From Persicaria tinctoria (lineage: Eukaryota > Streptophyta > Magnoliopsida > Caryophyllales > Polygonaceae), in contig JBANSL010000001.1 in NCBI GenBank assembly GCA_037127255.1, forward strand, positions 36,943,001-37,007,000: 64,000 nucleotides of DNA, written 5' to 3'. The position numbers and the translations under genes were made by a program. The notes under the pieces are model-generated. The model saw nothing but the letters and a program-made list of their open reading frames with translations, had not been told where the DNA came from and ran no database searches. Within the stretch, counting starts at the first letter, position 1, and every line of letters starts with the position of its first letter. Positions 59,348 to 64,000 of this stretch are shown here, in pieces.

Positions 59348-61605
59348 TTAGATTACCTTCACGATAACATACGGCCCCTCCCGGTTTGGGTCTAGCTTTC
59401 CTCCAGTGGTAGCTTGAAAAAGCACCAAGTCTCTCTCCTTGAGGTGTCGCGGGCGAACTCGCCTATCGCGGTACCCAGACAGACGACTTTTATACTCATG
59501 CTCTCTTATAGTTGCCACCATTCTGCGTTCTTCTATGAGATAGAGTTCGAGTTCCAATGCTTCATCGTTGGTTTCCTGGTTGTATGTCATGATTCGCGCT
59601 GAGGGGACCAACCTTTCTACTGCAATGACCGCGTCCATTCCATAAACTAACGTAAACGGGGTTTCTCCGGTTGGGGTTTTTACTGATGTGCGGTAGGACC
59701 AGAGAACTAATGGTAGAAGTTCAGCCCATCGCCCTTTCGCCGTGCTTCCAAGTTTCTTTTGTATTCCGTGCAATAATTGCCGATTGGTTGTTTCTGCTTG
59801 TCCGTTCGTCTGTGGATGGGCCACGGATGAGAACTTAAAGTTTATGCCCAATCCTGCGCAAAAATCCCTGATTGTTCCACAATCCAATTGAAGCCCATGG
59901 TCTGGGATTATCGAGTTGGGCACCCCGAATCGGCAGATGATGTTCTTCCACAAGAATCTTCTTACTTTTTCCGCGGTGATTAGTCCCATTGCTTCAGCCT
60001 CTACCCATTTTGTGAAGTAATCAACCAAGACAAGCACATACTTCAATTGTCTTGGGGCAGTTGGAAATGGACCAAGGATGTCCAATCCCCAGATAGAAAA
60101 CGGGCAAGCTCCAGTTATGCTTTTCATCATTTTGGTAGGGCGATGCGTCAGATTTCCAAACTTTTGGCACGCGTCACATTTCTGAATATAATACTAGACA
60201 TCCTGCTTCATAGTTGGCCAGTAATACCCCACTCTGGTTGCTTTAGCTACCAAGGCCCTCCATCCCTGGTGATGTGCACATACTCCATCATGCAACTCTT
60301 TCATGACAAGACTTCCTTTTTCTATTGATATACATAGTAAATCCGGGAGGTAGTAACCCCTTTTATAGAGCTTTCCTTCTCTGACGGTGAAAAGAGACGA
60401 TTTTGTGATCACCCTCCTGGCCACGTCTTTATCTTCTAGCAAAACGCCCTTACCCAGATAGTCCGCGAGCGGTGTTCTCTAGGCTCCTTCCTCTATCCCT
60501 TGGACTTGGTATACCTCCTGGGTAAGCCTGCAACTCTTTATTCTTTCGAGGAAAACTTCGTTTCCCACTTCTTCGGGCATGGCTGCCCCCATTCGAGCCA
60601 ACGCCTCTGCCTGCTGGTTGTCATTTCTGGAAATCACTGTCAAGCAAAAACTCAAGAACGCTTTTGACAACGCTTGCACCTTTCTCTGATAGTCAGGCAT
60701 TAACCCGGTCCTAGCCTCATACTCTTTTGTTATCTGTCGTGCCAGTACCTCTGATTCGGTGTAGATCGATACTTGTCGGGCTCCCTTGATCAAAGCTTTT
60801 TCTAGGCCCGCGAGCAGGGCCTCATACTCATCTTCATTGTTCGTGGCTTGAAAATCCAGTTTGTAAGCGTAGTTATACTGTTTCTCATCAGATGCAGTGA
60901 TTGTAACCCCAGCCCCGCATCCATATTTATTGGCCGCGACATCTACCTTGAGTGTCCACTCGCTTCTTTATGTTTGAGCGCTTAGTTCAAAACTTGTTTC
61001 ACTGATGAAATCAGCTAATGTCTGAGCCAGTACCGCCCACCGTGGGGTGTATTCAATTTAAAACTCTGTCACCTCAACGGCCCATTTCATCATCCTTCCC
61101 GAAAAGCATGGGGAGTGAAGAATTTGTCGCAAAGGTAGGTCAGTCATTACTCTGATGATGTGATCATGGAAGTAGGGCCTCAACCTTCTTGCCGCGAACA
61201 CTAGACATAGAATCATCTTTTCACTGGTTCGTACCGCGTCTCAGCATCTTGTAGCACACGACTGATGTAGTATACAGGGTACACCTCTTCCCGCGTCAAA
61301 ACTGCGCTGATGATAATGTTTCTGACTGATAGGTACAGGTGGAGAGTCTCCTGTTTCTCGGGTTGGTGCAGAGTGGGGAGTGTTGACAAGATGACTTTCA
61401 ACTCCCCGAACGCTTTCTGTAATTCAGGAGTCCATTTTATCGGACCCTTTTTCTTGAGCAAGGCAAAGAAAGGTAGTGATTTGTCCGCTAGACATGAGCA
61501 AAATCTGCTTAGGTAGTTTACTGCTCCGTTCAGAGACTGTAATTCCTTGATCGTCCGTAGTGGCTGGAGATTCTGGATTGTCACAACCTTTTTAGGATTT
61601 ACATC
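59348..61605 (-). pseudogene. Tat-lineage Ty3/gypsy pol: RT end, RNase H, integrase
   Basis: Reading leftward: 61605-61213 is the RT C-terminal and connection part (VNPKK, LQPLRTIKELQSLNG, FFALLKKKGPIKWTPE); 61200-60480 is RNase H with a YGCGAGVTI start and a NNEDEYEALLAGLEKA block; 60442-60194 is the integrase zinc-binding part (MKELHDGVCAHHQGWRALV, GYYWPTM); 60130-59348 is the integrase core (FSIWGLDILGPFP, VDYFTKWVEAE, VPNSIIPDHG, HPQTNGQAETTNRQLLHG) and C-terminus. The integrase core has its second acidic site as D in IPDHG and its E in QAETTN. Several stops separate the parts. The RNase H has D-to-E changes at two catalytic sites (YTESE and QQAEALAR). The fragment is cut by LTR-F at 61606. 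Confidence 0.85.
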
Positions 61606-63543
61606 TGTTGTGAGCCTAATTTGCCATGTTTTATATAGGTACTTTTATATCGTTTTCTGCATACATTTCATACATTTGGGTTAAAATAATACAAAATATG
61701 TGTAGTTTATGTTTATTTACAATATATGGAGGTCTACACAAGTTTTTGTTATATTTCGCAGAAATCGGACGCACTTTGGAGCTTAAAGGAAAGTCATGAA
61801 GAAGCTAAGAATGGTGCAGCTTGAGAAAAGGCCATTTTTCGGTATTCGTCGTCCTGAATCAAGTTTTGATGTCTTCATGAGAGTTGTATCCCTCGAAAAG
61901 AGCTTTCCAAGGCATGGTCATATGCGTCAATCTGACGAACGAGGACTCGGGAAAGTGCGTTTTAAGAACATAGCAGAAAGCTGAGAGATTTACTCGATAT
62001 CGAGTACATTTACTCGATATCGACCAAAAGTGTTCGTGCAGTGCCTTGTCGAGGATGGGCCAGATCGAGGAACTGAAGGCAGAGCTACCCGACTCCAGAG
62101 AGTTACTCGAGATCGAGTATTATACTCGAGATCGACCAAGCCTTGAAGAACCACCCAAAGTCGAGAAGGAGAAGCTGATCGAGAAGCCGAGGACGAGAAC
62201 ATGTCGGGTTACACTCTACTCAAGATCGAGTACGATACTCGACATCGAGAAGACCGGAGAGCCAATATCCGAGCACATCGAGTAGACCAGGTTCTGGAAA
62301 CGCGTCACCGTGAGCAGTCCGAGTCGAGCTGGGATTCCTTGGGCACGAAGGAAGTCGAGAAGGCCAAAATCTATCATCATCTATCTATGGAAGGGAGATC
62401 TATCAACATGAAGACATCTTACCTAGTTTAGATTTATCTTTTCCTTTTAGATTTAATTCCTAAATTGCATTTATTTATCTTTAAAGCTTTAGATATAGAT
62501 TTAGATATAGATAGAGATATTCTATCCTTGATTAGCAAGGAATAGAAGACTTAAATAAAGCCCTAGGGGCTGGTTTTTCATGAATTCAATTGACAAGTCA
62601 GAGACAAGTAGTTCCAAAGAGAAGTTTTAGGAGTTCTAAAGTTTTTAAGGTTTTGGCGTTCAGCGAAAGTTGATTGCCAGGATTGTAAAGGCTTTGAATA
62701 TAATTTAAATGCAAGTTTCTTTTTATACATCAATGTCTGCTATTGCGATGAGGCGTGAGTAGTCCACCCGCTTCTGGGGCTAGGGTGAGCCCGACGGTGG
62801 TCATGTGAGGTGTTGCGATAAAGGTCAGATCTTTTTATGCAATTCATCTTCTATCCCTATGAGCATGATTCTTTTGCGAGAGTTGAAGGTGATCCTTGTT
62901 TGTGTTATTGAAATGAAAGTGATCTTAATACACTTGGATTAATTATGTGAAAAGGGTTAGTAACAATTAGGGTTTATGCGAAAGCCTCTATATGCTTATT
63001 TGTAGTAACGAAAGTTATTTTGATGGAAAGCATGATCTTTTATGCCTTTATATGTTACTTTGCATGGTTATCGTTGTGGTGTTTATACCCTGGCTTTGGA
63101 AGTTGTTTATTATATTGAATTTATTTCGTCGGAAATCTGAGTTTTGGGTTCGAAATTTGCAAATTAAGTTTCTGTCTTTATGGTCGATACAGAGGTCTTG
63201 TCGAGATCGAGTAGACCTTAGTCGATCTCGAGTACGGTCTTGTCTAGGTCGAGTAGAGTTTCTGCTTTTGTTGTCGATTTTTCAGTTTCTATCGATTTGC
63301 TGTTGTCGATCTCGAGTAGGCTTTAGTCGAGATCGAGTGCCTCAGTCTTGCTTTGTTTGTTACTTTCTTTCGCTATTTTCTGTCTTTGCTTTTTTGTTTC
63401 TGTTTTGCTTTGTCTTTTCTGCTTTTATTTCTGTCTTTCTGTTTCTGTCTTTTCTGTTGCTTTTGTGAGATATGTTGCTACCTGAGAACTGCTGACGTTC
63501 TTCCTCGTGGATTCAATCCTGACAACCTTCTACTACAACGGGA
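61606..63543 (+). repeat. LTR-F, related to LTR-C, cut by LTR-G
   Basis: It starts TGTTGTGAGCCTAATTTGCC inside the pol relic (left flank ACATC). It keeps the 62-codon frame (61796-61984), word-rich zones and the dyad (62524-62542, outer pair lost), but the TATA has decayed to TTAAATA. It stops at ACGGGAG, about 80 bp before its expected end. Confidence 0.8.
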
Positions 63544-64000
63544 GTGTTGTTGGAGGAGTAAGTCAAGTATAGAATAGAATATGGTTTAGAACGACTCCCC
63601 TGTCTCAGCAAATAATTACAAGACTTCCTCCCGTTGTAGTAAGAGAAAAGTCAGGATCGAATCCACGAGGAAGCACGTCAGCAGTTCTCAGGTAGCTATC
63701 AGATTCTCACAGAAGCAGCAGAAAGACAGAAACACAAACAGAAGCAGAAACAAATAATCCCGGCAAGGGCAAACAAAACAAAAGCAAATAACAAAGCAAA
63801 GCAAAAGCAAAGGTTCTCGTCGATCTCGACAAACAGTACTCGAGATAGACAAGGGTGGTCGACAACAATGGCTCAGGATCGAAAACGAAGCAACTCGACA
63901 AAGGCAAGTCAACTCGATCTCGACTACCCCCTCCTCGAGATCGACAAGAATCAGCAAAGACAGACAATAGAAAATTAACAAAGGGCAGAAACTTCAACTC
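63544..64000 (-). repeat. LTR-G, inverted, running out of the window
   Basis: It begins TGTTGTTGGAGGAGTAAG, the reverse complement of the solo LTR's end, and follows that subfamily to the window edge. It is inserted in LTR-F after ACGGGAG. Whether it is a solo LTR or part of a full element cannot be seen. Confidence 0.8.

Larger units (their letters stand above)
25001..61605 (-). mobile_element. Proposed old Tat-lineage Ty3/gypsy element with antisense gene block
   Basis: After removing the insertions 27578-35418 and 38640-57980, the remaining sequence reads, on the minus strand, RT C-terminus, RNase H, integrase, a 79 bp tandem array, then an antisense block of four B3-like units and a Transposase_28-type gene. 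Tat-lineage elements are known to carry extra ORFs, often antisense, between integrase and the 3' LTR, and tandem repeats in that region. The RNase H resembles the extra archaeal-type RNase H of Tat elements (a NNE-DEYEALLAGL block). The 5' half, including gag, protease and most of RT, is cut off by the LTR at 61606. No LTR of this element is recognised, so the boundaries and unity of the element are inference. Confidence 0.45.

Overview
The window is transposable-element-rich nuclear DNA of a flowering plant, probably a eudicot; the species cannot be named from it. The evidence is plant-type Ty3/gypsy elements primed by initiator-Met and Asp tRNAs, a LINE relic, a CACTA end, a hAT MITE, GT-AG introns and plant-specific B3-like domains. 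I see no ordinary single-copy host gene, tRNA or rRNA gene. Almost every base can be placed in a nest of insertions.

Left block (1-21139, minus strand). An outer non-coding LTR element has its 3' LTR at the left edge and its 5' LTR starting at 5116. That 5' LTR is split by a complete 11 kb non-coding LTR element (5680-16658, target duplication CGGAT, 3.05 kb LTRs) and by a 1.17 kb inverted-repeat DNA transposon (16837-18007). It breaks about 15 bp before its end, at a 40 bp perfect palindrome that opens an AT-rich satellite of 91 bp monomers in an A-B-C higher-order order (21140-22540). A CACTA end, a LINE relic and a truncated LTR follow up to about 25000.

Middle and right block (25001-61605). 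Removing two large insertions (27578-35418 and 38640-57980) leaves about 9.4 kb that reads as the 3' half of one old Tat-lineage Ty3/gypsy element on the minus strand. From right to left this holds RT C-terminus, RNase H, integrase, a 79 bp tandem array of the kind found in Tat 3' regions, then an antisense block. The antisense block has four B3-like (REM-type) units and a gene with the plant Transposase_28 ('putative gypsy-type transposon') domain. B3-like genes carried as antisense cargo of a retrotransposon is the most unusual possibility here.

Insertions in that block. 27578-35418 (target duplication GATGG) is a minus-strand element with a decayed gag-like gene only; it splits the last exon of the Transposase_28-type gene and itself carries an 809 bp hAT MITE. 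38640-57980 (target duplication GGCAT) splits the stop codon of the last B3 unit. It is a composite of five related LTRs, one inverted, plus gag and a gag-protease region without RT or integrase, and a later solo LTR (target duplication GTGAA). The right edge holds two more related LTRs, one inside the other.

The LTR family of the right half is filled with a short word, roughly ACTCGAGATCGA and its ATATC and reverse-complement variants. The word recurs in the LTRs and in the coding part of gag-protease, and it lies at the ends of length differences between LTR copies.
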